Of a stretch of 64,000 bases of DNA, positions 55,350 through 64,000 are shown piece by piece; positions within the stretch are counted from its first letter, which is position 1, and every line of letters starts with the position of its first letter. Under the pieces are notes generated by a model. That model was not told the DNA's origin and did no database searches. It saw only the letters and a program-made list of their open reading frames with translations. This DNA is from Metridium senile (taxonomy: Eukaryota; Cnidaria; Anthozoa; Actiniaria; Metridiidae), in contig OX459104.1 of assembly GCA_949775045.1 (NCBI GenBank), forward strand, positions 6,467,306 through 6,531,305, given 5' to 3'. Made by a program: the position numbers and the translations under genes.

Positions 55350-56151
55350 ATGCCAAGAGGAAGGAGAAGGCAAGACAGAGGAGAAAACATTGTAGAAACA
55401 AGGGTCGAAACAAGTCCACGAGAAAGTGTAATTGCAGAGATGCGAGCACTTGGGTAAGTATCATAACAAAACGATTTTCTTTGATTTCCAGCTTCGTCAA
55501 TGCCATTAAGGAGAAGACGTAATTTTGATAACACTATTCAGTAAAAGATCTTTGATTAGTTGTTCTTAACATTTAGATTTGACGGCGAAGTTTTTGCCGA
55601 AAACCTTGAAGCCAGCACCTACCAACGAAAAAGACGCGGGAAACCGGGAAGATTGAACCGATACTTTCATTATTGCACTTGGGCACACGCATTGATGGTA
55701 TTTACGTGATACACATTAGAAAAAAATCAATTAAATTCAATGAATTATGTGTTTGTAACTAAAAGCGTCTTCTCTTAATAGCGAAAGAAAATTGGCCCCG
55801 ATGCAGCCGAATATACGTTCCCGCCGAGTGTCCTAGCATTCATTCGAGATATTGTACCAGGAAACGTAAAGGGTGAATTTCGCGAGGTATGTACGTTCAA
55901 TTACGTTTTGTCAGTGGTGAAAGTTTTTTCAGTTTTTGGTAGTTTACAGTGTTCGATACAGTGTTCGGTAGTTTACAGTGTTCGACCTGACGAGCAATGT
56001 GCAGTTTATATAATGTCTGCCGGTTATGCGTGTATACAAATACTCCTTTAGTTGACCTACAAGCCTAAATAAATATATTATTGCGTTTCAGCATGCATAC
56101 TTGGTTTCGATGCAGGAATTCTGTGAAGCAATGGAATTGCCAAGTTATTAG
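55350..56151 (+). CDS. Accessory gene of the Kolobok-like element, four exons, 129 residues
   Basis: Exons are 55350-55453, 55577-55697, 55782-55886 and 56092-56151, all with GT-AG introns and matching phases, with no stops. It starts MPRGRRRQDRGENIVETRV, a very basic N-terminus. The middle has LNRYFHYCTWAHAL and PDAAEYTFPPSVLAFIRDIV, and it ends EFCEAMELPSY. I do not recognise the family. The basic N-terminus suggests a nuclear or nucleic-acid-binding role (inference). Intactness, while the transposase is frameshifted, is notable. Confidence 0.7.
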
Positions 56152-57249
56152 CTTTGATAATAATTGTCTGGAACAAAGAATGTAAATAATTGATTCCACC
56201 ATAGAAATACATTTTGTAGCTAGTCATGTTTTTTATAGCTGATCCACAATATGCCTAGCCATCAACTTGCACACAATATATCCGGGAAAAACTTTCAAAA
56301 CAAAGTAGTGCGAATTACTACAAAATTCCTTGTCTTCAATTGTTTTTGAATTACACTATTTCGTGCAATTCGTTACAAAGTTTTTTGCGGATATATTATA
56401 TGCACTCTATAAATTTACTATAGGTATTCTTAATAGTAATAGTGATTTTCTTTGACCATGTAAGAAATACCACTATTTAGTTCGTACAAAAGAACAATAG
56501 ATACACTGTAGTAACGACTATTAATTTGCCAATTCTTTCACGACCAAATGGAAATCACCCTAATATTGCCATTGCATAATTTTACAGTGAAGACATTAAA
56601 CCTGTGACACAAAATTAAATAGTCAAGGTGTACTAGTCAGATTGACACAAAAGAAAACAATAGAATTAGAGACTGCTAAGGTGTATTAGTCTAATGTCTA
56701 TTTCACAGGTTAAATGACTTCACTTTATGTGTGTTCCCTATATATAGTAACTATATCCACTATCAGCTTCAAATATGAATTCTTTATTTGTGCATTTAAA
56801 ATGTTTAGTTATTTAATTTACAATCATAATGTGATCATTTACAATAAATATGTACAACTTATATGAAACAGAGTGTAGCCCAACACTAAGCTCAGTGACA
56901 CTTAGTCACTGACAATGAAAATTGTACAAATATAGATCTTCAATAAAAAGTGAATTTAAAAAAATGAAAAACTTTATTCTCACATGTAATAAATGCTCAA
57001 CCTTATTATAAACTTTCTTGGCTGATCATGAAAACTATGTATTCTCCATGTTCATGGTATGAAAACTTTCCCTGGTCAAATTAAAATTGCAATGTCCAGA
57101 TTTTCATTTTTAGATAACAAACACATAAACAAGTGGCATAAATTATTTAGCAGAAAAAAATTGTTCGACACTAGATTAATCAATTGCTACACTTTTTCTT
57201 TGCTTGTATAAAATGGTGATTTAAATTTCTGTTATCATAAGTATTGTTA
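56152..57249. other. Gap between the two convergent transposon genes
   Basis: Holds a small inverted repeat at 56270-56405 (ATATATCCGGGAAAAACTTT versus AAGTTTTTTGCGGATATAT) and an AACCCGTGAAA-family fragment at 56620-56745. TTATT-type poly(A) signals for both genes may lie here. Confidence 0.5.
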
Positions 57250-58136
57250 TCATGCTTTCCTGAATTCATTGGATGATTTTTTTTTTGCAGCACTTGATTT
57301 TTTTCCCTTTGTGGCACCTGAATGTTTTTTCTTTGTAGCACCTGCAGGTTTTTTCTTTTTGGCACTTGCAGCTTTTTGTTTCTTTGAAGCACTCATTTGC
57401 CTTTTCTTAGTTGGCTGACTGCTGTCGTGGAAAGCTTGGGACTTGTAAGTCGTTCCCTCTGCATGAACAAATGCATCTTCTTTACATAATCTGTTCTTCT
57501 TCTTCTTTTTACGGTGGGTTTTGGTGGAAGTTGAAGCACGGTAGTTGCTCTGGTATATTCTCTGCTTATCAATATGTTCCCATGATAGCTTCATAGATTC
57601 TGTGACTTTAATCCCCATACTTAGAATTAATTCTGAATATGTCTTAGTGAAGCCATTGTTGAATTGGAGTACTCCAAGGCTAATGGCTGTGCTTATCTCA
57701 GCTGGACTGTTTGACATATCTTTGGTTGCCATACTCCAAATAATATGATGTAATGATTCATTTACATTCTGGGTCATGCAATTCTCACAGCCTGAGAGGA
57801 AGGCCTCATTGCCAAGGCGGTCAAATATGGGCTGGACAACCTCGACAATGGCTGGGCACAGTGGGTTTTTTATTGGCTTATGAAGGTTGGTGCCATTTGC
57901 CATATCTTTTTGGTAGGTGCACCAAGAGCTGGATCCCTTAGGACAGTCGTCATGCCTCGGTTCCTCGGGGGTGCTACTGTAATGCTTGAGGATGGCATGG
58001 GTTGCCTTAGACATTGCCTTGGCGTCTCCTTTGTTTTCCCTGATTACTTTTCCATAGAAGTTCTGGAAAGTGTCAATTCTTTTAATTGTTAAACGTCCAA
58101 CACCTCCCAAACCTTTGCCATCGCTTAACTTTCTAC
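57250..58136 (-). CDS. Kolobok/Mutator-like transposase exon 4
   Basis: Starts after TTTTACAG in phase. Reads GRKLSDGKGLGGVGRLTIKR, then HDDCPKGSSSWCTYQKDMA, CENCMTQNVNESLHHIIWSM (candidate catalytic Glu in NESLH). The tail is a Lys-rich stretch with repeated (S/G)A(S/T)KKK units, likely a nuclear localisation or DNA-binding tail. The pattern is that of the Mutator-like transposase domain found in many invertebrate proteins. Confidence 0.8.
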
Positions 58137-58409
58137 CTGTAAAATAAAGTCTCAATTAACAATGTTATATTTTATTATATTATTATTTTTTTAAGCGGGC
58201 GTCATTGTATATCCAATACTCACTGAATGCTAAAGTTTGAATTAAAAATATTGATAAAAAGAGATCTAAATTGAAAAAAATATATATAAAACTTATATTT
58301 CCAATGTTTATGCACATTTTGAATCACTTATCAGACATATTAATAATGTGGGAGCCATTAGTCCAATCAGAATTGTCTATTCAGTCACTTGATGCACCTT
58401 ACATGTATA

Positions 58410-58658
58410 CACCTATTTCAATTAATGTTGTCCATCTGGAATGGTTGATCTGAGACCGATAGGAATTGTGGGAGCTCGTTAAACTGCAAATGCACTATTA
58501 TAATCACACTTGAATATCAATGTTTACTTCTGAAATACTTTTATCTGTAATTCAGCACCATTAAAGTGTGATTAAAACAATGTATTTGAAATTTAATGAA
58601 CTCCCACAATTCCTATTGGTCAGCCATTCCAGATGGACAACGTTAATTGAAATAGGTG
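58410..58658. mobile_element. TA-flanked MITE, CACCTATTTCAA termini (copy 2)
   Basis: Same family as 6833-7088, inserted in the transposase intron between exons 3 and 4. Confidence 0.85.
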
Positions 58659-58983
58659 TATATTTAAAGCAACGCTGGTGATCAAAACATCCATGTTGCA
58701 TCAAATACATGTGTACAACACATGTCCGCAGTGGACAACTCTAACACTAGTAAAGGTTACAGTTTCAATTTTAAAAATAAGCAGGCTTCTGCTATACAAT
58801 CCAGGGAATGTTCTTTCATTTTATGAAAAGGTTTCTGTGAATATTTAATAATATCATATAATGGGGTGGTTCCATGTGTTTCTACATGTAGGTACAATGC
58901 CATGATTGCACTCTTTTTTATCTTCTGATCTTTAAACTTTGTTTTTATGTAAATATAAGAATGATTTTATTAAATTAACTTAC

Positions 58984-59201
58984 CTTTATAATCTTTTGCG
59001 AGTGCTCTCAAAGCTGTGCCCATTCGTTTTGTAACATGTGACACACATTCTTCCTTGGGGATGAAGACAGCAGGACCATACGGTTGATTCTGGCATACGT
59101 CACTGTATGATTTACTGTCTCCATCCCCAATAAATGGTATGTACCGCAAGCCTTTCTTCCGAGCGGTTGTAAAGTGTAACAACTCCTGCTGCTTCCATTG
59201 A
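58984..59201 (-). CDS. Transposase exon 3, frameshifted
   Basis: After the TTTTGCAG acceptor the expected frame reads SMEAAGVVTLYNRSEE. The protein continues one base out of frame as KGLRYIPFIGDGDSKSYSDV, with the catalytic-type Asp in GDGDSK. A single-base indel near 59155 therefore breaks the gene. The donor GTAAGT is in phase with exon 4. Confidence 0.75.
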
Positions 59202-60288
59202 CTGCAAAATTTAAAAGATTTGTATCAAGATTGAGTGATATATAAATGTCTATTTTTGAATAAGGGAGTACACAACTACATGACTATGATATCTTATTGT
59301 GTACTGATAAAGAGACAATAACCAGCACTCTGCTAGTCTGTGGTGTATCGATCATTGTTGTAAATGAAACTAGTCATAAAAGAATTAATTATACACCATA
59401 AAAGAGAAAACTTTATACTTTCTGATATTTCAGATTGAAAAAAATCATAGTATTTCTCGCATATGGTGTATAATACCATTTTATCACAGCTGTAATACCG
59501 AACACTATGTAACTTTGCTTATTATTGAATATTTCAAACCAATTTAGACAATAAAAAATGTGCAAATTTCATACATGTATAACATAGTACTACTAAAGAT
59601 CTTGCTATTTGGTGGCCCTTTTAAGAAAGGTTTCATTGTGAAATAATACTTGAACACATTTCCAAAAATCAAGTGTTTCAATAGTAAATATATAATGACA
59701 AAGAGAAATTTTTTTTAGTCTCATCTACTATCTGAAAAAACACTATCTTCAATCAATACTTATGGAAAGAAGTAAACAACTAATTATAATAATTATTTAA
59801 CTACCAAAAAGAGAAGGCAAGTTAAAATAATATAAACACCTCTCAATTTTTTATACATGTTTCAATAGCGACTTCTGCCATCCTCAGTTTATTCGTAAAA
59901 CAGGAATTACAGCGTATAAATACACAAATGAAAACAATACATAAAAGAATGACGGAATATAACTGCAATTTTGAAGTTGTGCATTGTTGTCATATACAAG
60001 AATTATCACAAGATCATAGAGTTTGTTCTTAATTTTTTCAGGATACAATTCTAAAATTGCTCAATGGCATTAGTTGGGGTACTTCTATTTATATTGAGCA
60101 ATAACAAAAATGATACCCTGTTAGAGGTTAATTCACACAAGGGACATGGAGACCCCTTATATTGCCTCAAGAAAAATATGTAAGGAAAAAAAAAAACATT
60201 TTAGGACAGGAAAATTATGAGCATGTAAATGATGTATCCCTAATTGTGATTCATCGAGAAAAATAATATGTGTAAAAAATATACTTAC

Positions 60289-60441
60289 AGCTGATGTCCC
60301 TTCATGGTTTAGAAAGCACTGTGGCTCGTGCTTAATGTACCATCCAAGGAAGTCTTTTGTACTGATCTCTTTCTTTTTCTTTGTCTCTTCCATTTTTTTA
60401 CAATCACTGCATGACTTGTTTATGTGCATTACATCCATGAC
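60289..60441 (-). CDS. Transposase exon 2
   Basis: The join to exon 1 restores SGKVMDVMHINKSCSDCKK. Contains CxxC and C...C cysteines (SCSDCKK, PQCFLNHEGTSA) as in the Zn-binding insertion of this family. Canonical splice sites, phase 0. Confidence 0.8.
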
Positions 60442-60800
60442 CTATAGAAAATAAAAAGTAGATTTTAGTCCACACATAATCATTAAAAACTAATAAATCG
60501 GTTACAATATTTATAGGGAGAGGAATTTCTGTTTGTTTATTTGTTTTGATCGTGATCATTATTATTTTGTAAATAATAACAAAAACGCAACTGCACTAAG
60601 CGAATATTTCCATATAGTGAAGTCGTTATATTAAAACGTGAAAAATTTACGCTTCGCACAAAGTAGACTAAAGGTTTTTCAATCGACTAAGTAACGTTTA
60701 AGCTTGGGATAAACTACAAGTTTACAATTTCTTGTCTACAAAATAACAGATACATAACCTAAATTAAAACTTATAGCTACAATGTACATGTAAGTTATAC

Positions 60801-61574
60801 CTTCCCACTTTCGACGGATATTGCAGCCACACAAGCATCGGTAGCCGACCAGCCTCGGCTACACCAGGAACCATCGAAAGAAGCCCCAGTGTCCATAGTT
60901 CTTGCTTCACCTTGTTCGAGCTTTTCCTTTAGTTCGCGGTTTGCCTTGTCTAGCTCCTTCTCAAGAAGATCTTTTGACTTGCCCTCTATGAGGTTCATAT
61001 GTTCTGCCCAGCTGTTGTGATTAGTTGGAGCTGGGAGACCCATTATTCCAAATACCTTCTCAGCAGCACTGTGTCCTCGGCCAATTGAACGAAATCCAAG
61101 TACAGCTAAGCGATTTACTTCAAAAAACTTGCCCGATTTACTCGAAGTGGGGAACGTTGAATTACAATTACAGTCCTCGTTAGTACATTTGATAGTCCAG
61201 TAAGTTCCTAGTCCTTGCCTCTTTGTATTCTCTTCCAATAACTGTACACTAGATCCACAGAACTTACACGAAACAATAGTTTGTAAGTGCTCGTTCAATT
61301 GAGCGCCATTGACGATCGAGAGGCTCGGTGTTATTTCTTGTCGGTCGCCATCTTGAGATGACGTGGTAGTTGTAGTTTTCATGACAAGTTCACGAGGTAG
61401 CTTCTTTGAGCTTGCACCAAGTTCTTCATTGAATTCTTCAGGCCATTGATTCTGCTGCTGAAAATATGAGCCTCTGTCTGAAGATGCAAGAAGTGACCTT
61501 CGGTTCGCATCGAACGGTCGTTTGGCCTTCTTTGTGGCGGAACCAACACGCAATTTTCGTTTTCGAGACGACAT
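60801..61574 (-). CDS. Transposase exon 1
   Basis: ATG at 61572-61574: MSSRKRKLRVGSATKKAKRP, a basic nuclear-type N-terminus. A CxxC...CxxxxC cluster follows (VSCKFCGSS, KCTNEDCN). SFDGSWCSRGWSATDACVAA, near the end, carries the first catalytic Asp. Ends AAG|GTATAA, a usable donor. Confidence 0.8.
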
Positions 61575-61974
61575 TGAAAGAACTATAAACTATATAAACT
61601 AATAAACTATAATTGAAAAGATCGAAATTTATAAATATATACACGTTTGAAAGGCTTCTAGTAACTTTTAAGATTGTTGTTGTGTCGATACTCTAGTGTG
61701 AAGTGTTTTGAAGCATACCACGAGGCCTGGTTTCATGTCAAAATCGTTCCTAGGCAACCACATGCCGATGACAGATATGCTAATTAACTGATGACAATAA
61801 GTTTCCGGAATAGTTTGGGTCACGATTCTTATTTTCATAAATTTATCGCGATTAAAAGATCGAAACCAAATTTTTTTTTAACTAATATCAAAAACAATAT
61901 TGCATTCTATCCCATGAAAGAAAAACATTTTTTTTGTAAAGATGTGCCATCCCAGCCCCTCCTGATACCTTAAT

Positions 61975-62395
61975 TTAACCCGTAATTATAATTTCAAGTT
62001 CGACATCGAGTCATTTCACTAGTTTTTTTAACGTCTATTAATGGATGAAGAACAAGCCCAACCTGGCCTGGACATAAAGTGAATAACGTCATGATATTGT
62101 GATAAAAACGTTCGCTTCAGTAACGTCCTTCCAAGGAACGACCATAAGAAAGAGCTCGCAAATTAAGCGTATGTTGCGCAAAAAAAATTAAAGGGAGGGA
62201 TACCTTGTACTTTTTTCAAATCCGCTTTTGAGCCCCAAGTTTGATGTAAAGTATCTATATATGGCTATTTCACTGTGAAGGATTTACCTAGAATTGGCTT
62301 ACTTAAATATTAGAGCCCAACGCTTTGATCACCTGACCATGCTTGCTCCTTACTACCTAACTAGTTAACAACCTAACAAATATAACACTACCAAC
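61975..62395. other. Intron sequence right of the transposon
   Basis: No exon or repeat identified. Confidence 0.35.
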
Positions 62396-62755
62396 CTTTA
62401 GTGGAATAAAAATTGATTTCAGCAATTCCTTCATCCTGTTTATATAGAATGTCTTCTATTTCTCCTCCTCCTGATCGGCGTTTGTTCTCAAAGAAGTTCA
62501 CCAAGGCGTCTTCGGTTGTTTTAACTGAGATATCTGTTATCATGACAGTGCGTGACTTCTCTGCAACTCGAGATTTTGTTGGAGTGGGTGTCGGTTTCTT
62601 GGGTAGAGCTGATTCCATCGTTGTCACGACCTCTGCAACTTGAGCTTTTGTTGGAGTGGGTGTCGGTTTCTTAGGTGAAGCTGGTTTCATCTTTGTCACG
62701 ACCAAACGACGACTATCAATGGTATGGCCAACCCATTTGAGGACTCTTCTGGCAA
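62396..62755 (-). CDS. PARP14: PARP14-like exon 1 seen here: RRM with Pro/Thr linker
   Basis: After the ATATCAG acceptor it reads VARRVLKWVGHTIDSRRLVV (tail of a preceding RRM). Two ~22-residue linker units with PKKPTPTPTK follow, then TVMITDISVKTTEDALVNFF and KRRSGGGEIEDILY (RRM start). The donor AAAG|GTTGGT joins in phase to 53601. The acceptor implies further upstream exons outside the window. Confidence 0.8.
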
Positions 62756-62765
62756 CTGATATGTA

Positions 62766-62873
62766 ATGTTTACATCATAAGCGGTCGTGTTGTATCGGCA
62801 TATACATTCAAAAGTGGAAGGCGCGTTTTTGTATAGCCGATACAATACGGGCGCGAATGTTGTAAATTAGTTG
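62766..62873. repeat. Hairpin repeat family H, hairpin only
   Basis: Arms GTGTTGTATCGGC and GCCGATACAATAC. It lies 10 bases upstream of the exon 1 acceptor. Copy at 54093-54200. Confidence 0.75.
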
Positions 62874-63148
62874 TGAAATTTATAAATCCTTTGTTATGTC
62901 AATGAAGTTAATACAATGATTTAATTGCTGTACGCCTTATTCTGTTATCGCAGTAACAAAGAAAATTAACATGCATTGAATAATTTGTGAATGACTGGAA
63001 TGTACTTTAAGTCTTTCATTGTATAGAGTAGAACAATACTATCTAATTGTTGCACGCTTTTTCCTGTTTTCACTGTAAGATAATGCAAAATTTGAGCTTG
63101 TGTTTTTTTTGTTCGAAAGCTTGGAGTGTTCAATAGTGCTGTCATTTT
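62874..63148. other. Spacer, no gene seen
   Basis: A+T-rich. Confidence 0.35.
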
Positions 63149-63273
63149 CACAGCTCCGTTCAGTGGAGGTTCGAGTTGCTGTGCATGATAAACTATAGTT
63201 TTGGTATGCGCAGCAACTCGAACCTCGACTTGGAATTATTATTCGTGGTCACTGAACGGAACTGTGCATAGCT
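63149..63273. mobile_element. Small foldback MITE
   Basis: CACAGCTCCGTTCAGTG and GAGGTTCGAGTTGCTG are both present in inverted form in the right half (CAGCAACTCGAACCTC, CACTGAACGGAACTGTG). Confidence 0.7.
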
Positions 63274-63300
63274 CTATTCGCGTTTAACGTCTCTGCAAGA

Positions 63301-63603
63301 TGGATGAATGTATTGTTGGGAGCAGATTCCGCAAGTCGATGAGTGAGGAACGAGAGTGCAGTTTAGTGAAGAGTACTATACCTAAAAAGCACCCAACACA
63401 ATAAATAGTTGGCTGTTCATTTTTTGAGGACTGGTAAAGGAGCAGAGCAGATAACAACGCTAAATCTTTCCATGCAAAGTAAAGAACAGGTACATGTTGT
63501 AAGCAGTGTTTTAGCACCACCCTTGATTTCTACATCTTATTCTTTGGTAGATATGACAGAAGAATCGGCCGATGAAATATCAGATGAACTGCTAGCCAAT
63601 TAA
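63301..63603 (+). pseudogene. Decayed coding fragment, possibly ZMYM/QRICH1-type
   Basis: 63301-63405 reads MDECIVGSRFRKSM and KSTIPKKHPTQ, then a stop. With the stops ignored it runs on to FFEDW, resembling the IPK.T...W....FE.W opening of ZMYM/QRICH1 (DUF3504) proteins. A second frame reads VDMTEESADEISDELLAN to a stop at 63603. The assignment is weak. Confidence 0.3.
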
Positions 63604-64000
63604 GATTTTCCTGAATCAAGTGCGCCTTACGTATACGTTTCAACTGCAATAAGCAGACCCAGCAATAATGAAACATCAGACGGATAGACCTCTTTACCTC
63701 CGTATGCAAATTGCCCATTTCAGACCATGTGTCATTCCCTTGAGAATTGTTATTTTATGATGAATGTGCTATATCATTTACATGTGAAAGAAACAATTCC
63801 CAAGGGTAGCATCACGTGATCTAAATGGGACAACAAACAAGGCAGTTTAAAAGGTCTATTGTTAGTCCCTTTTGATTTTCCTATATTAAGTGCACGGCCT
63901 TCCGTTTCAAATGTAATAAGCATACCCAGTAGTATTTCGCATGTATTTGATAACTGTGAATCATTTTGGATGATAATTAACTTGATGTAACTTGTGAAAT
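63604..64000 (+). repeat. Local direct repeat and hairpin
   Basis: About 65 bases at 63603-63668 and 63872-63938 are direct repeats (GATTTTCCT, AAGTGC, GTTTCAA, AATAAGCA, ACCCAG). Between them ATTCCCTTGAGAATTGTT and AACAATTCCCAAGGGT form a hairpin. No gene. Confidence 0.55.

Larger units (their letters stand above)
54568..61969. mobile_element. 7.4-kb TTAA-TSD (Kolobok-like) transposon with two genes
   Basis: The inverted ends GGTATCAGGAGGGGTTGGG (left) and GGTATCAGGAGGGGCTGGG (right, read inward) are flanked by TTAA at 54564-54567 and 61970-61973. It encodes a four-exon transposase on the - strand and a convergent four-exon gene on the + strand. TTAA duplication with this transposase fold points to Kolobok (inference). 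It lies in the intron between PARP14-like exons 1 and 2, and its transposase has the same orientation as the host gene. A TA MITE has inserted in its third intron. Confidence 0.85.
34428..62755 (-). other. PARP14: PARP14-like gene locus (12 exons seen)
   Basis: Coding exons run right to left: 62755-62396 (RRM), 53601-53461 (RRM parts), 53180-52945 (RRM), 52873-50624 (KH-like region plus macrodomain 1), 50456-50235 and 47200-46826 (macrodomain 2), 44597-44376 and 44278-43754 (macrodomain 3), 41097-40854, 40054-39758 (WWE), 38859-38533 and 34714-34428 (PARP catalytic domain). This order matches vertebrate PARP14, a mono-ADP-ribosyltransferase that binds ADP-ribose through its macrodomains and acts in immune signalling and nucleic-acid responses (family knowledge). 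Most junctions have GT-AG sites and matching phases. Oddities are a G9 frameshift at 51298-51306, a lost donor after 46826 and an uncertain end of the 44278 exon. The 5' end is probably outside the window. Introns hold many transposons. Confidence 0.85.

Overview
The window looks like nuclear DNA of an early-branching animal, most probably a cnidarian such as a sea anemone or stony coral. It is A+T-rich, its genes are split into small exons with GT-AG introns, and it is packed with short inverted-repeat transposons. The taxon is inferred from gene types and repeat style, not proven. No bacterial genes, rRNA or CRISPR array were seen.

Positions 1-16.8 kb are almost pure transposon debris. There are MITEs, a 3' fragment of a reverse transcriptase between (TAA)n arrays, a 1.6-kb hAT-like element with ~200-bp terminal inverted repeats (TIRs), nested long-TIR elements, and the first of three elements with 9-bp target-site duplications (TSDs) that carry a decayed RecQ-like helicase fragment.

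Positions 16.9-26.2 kb are bounded by an inverted pair of ~35-bp sequences. On the + strand they hold one 850-codon reading frame interrupted by two TGA codons: a hydrophobic segment, a 2A ribosome-skipping motif, an OTU protease domain, a papain-like region and a lysine-rich repeat region. This resembles the front end of a Helitron-like polyprotein. A palindromic MITE ends the frame. On the - strand an unrecognised gene has an exon split by another MITE.

Positions 27.5-29.8 kb hold a trypsin-family serine protease (+ strand) with H, D and S catalytic motifs and a hydrophobic C-terminal tail. A repeat copy sits directly against one of its splice acceptors.

Positions 34.4-62.8 kb are dominated by one - strand gene encoding a PARP14-like mono-ADP-ribosyltransferase. 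In order it has RRMs, a KH-like region, three macrodomains, WWE and the PARP catalytic domain. At least twelve exons are visible, and the 5' end probably lies beyond the window. The introns contain many transposons. These include two more RecQ-bearing elements, an L2/CR1-like LINE split by a TA-TSD element, and a nearly complete 7.4-kb TTAA-TSD (Kolobok-like) transposon at 54568-61969. That transposon carries a four-exon transposase (one frameshift) and, convergent to it, an intact four-exon gene for a 129-residue basic protein that I do not recognise.

The strongest leads are: (1) the RecQ helicase fragments inside three separate 9-bp-TSD elements; (2) the accessory gene of the Kolobok-like element; (3) the 2A/OTU polyprotein with two in-frame TGA codons; (4) the PARP14-like gene with a duplicated two-exon macrodomain unit, a homopolymer frameshift and a lost splice donor.
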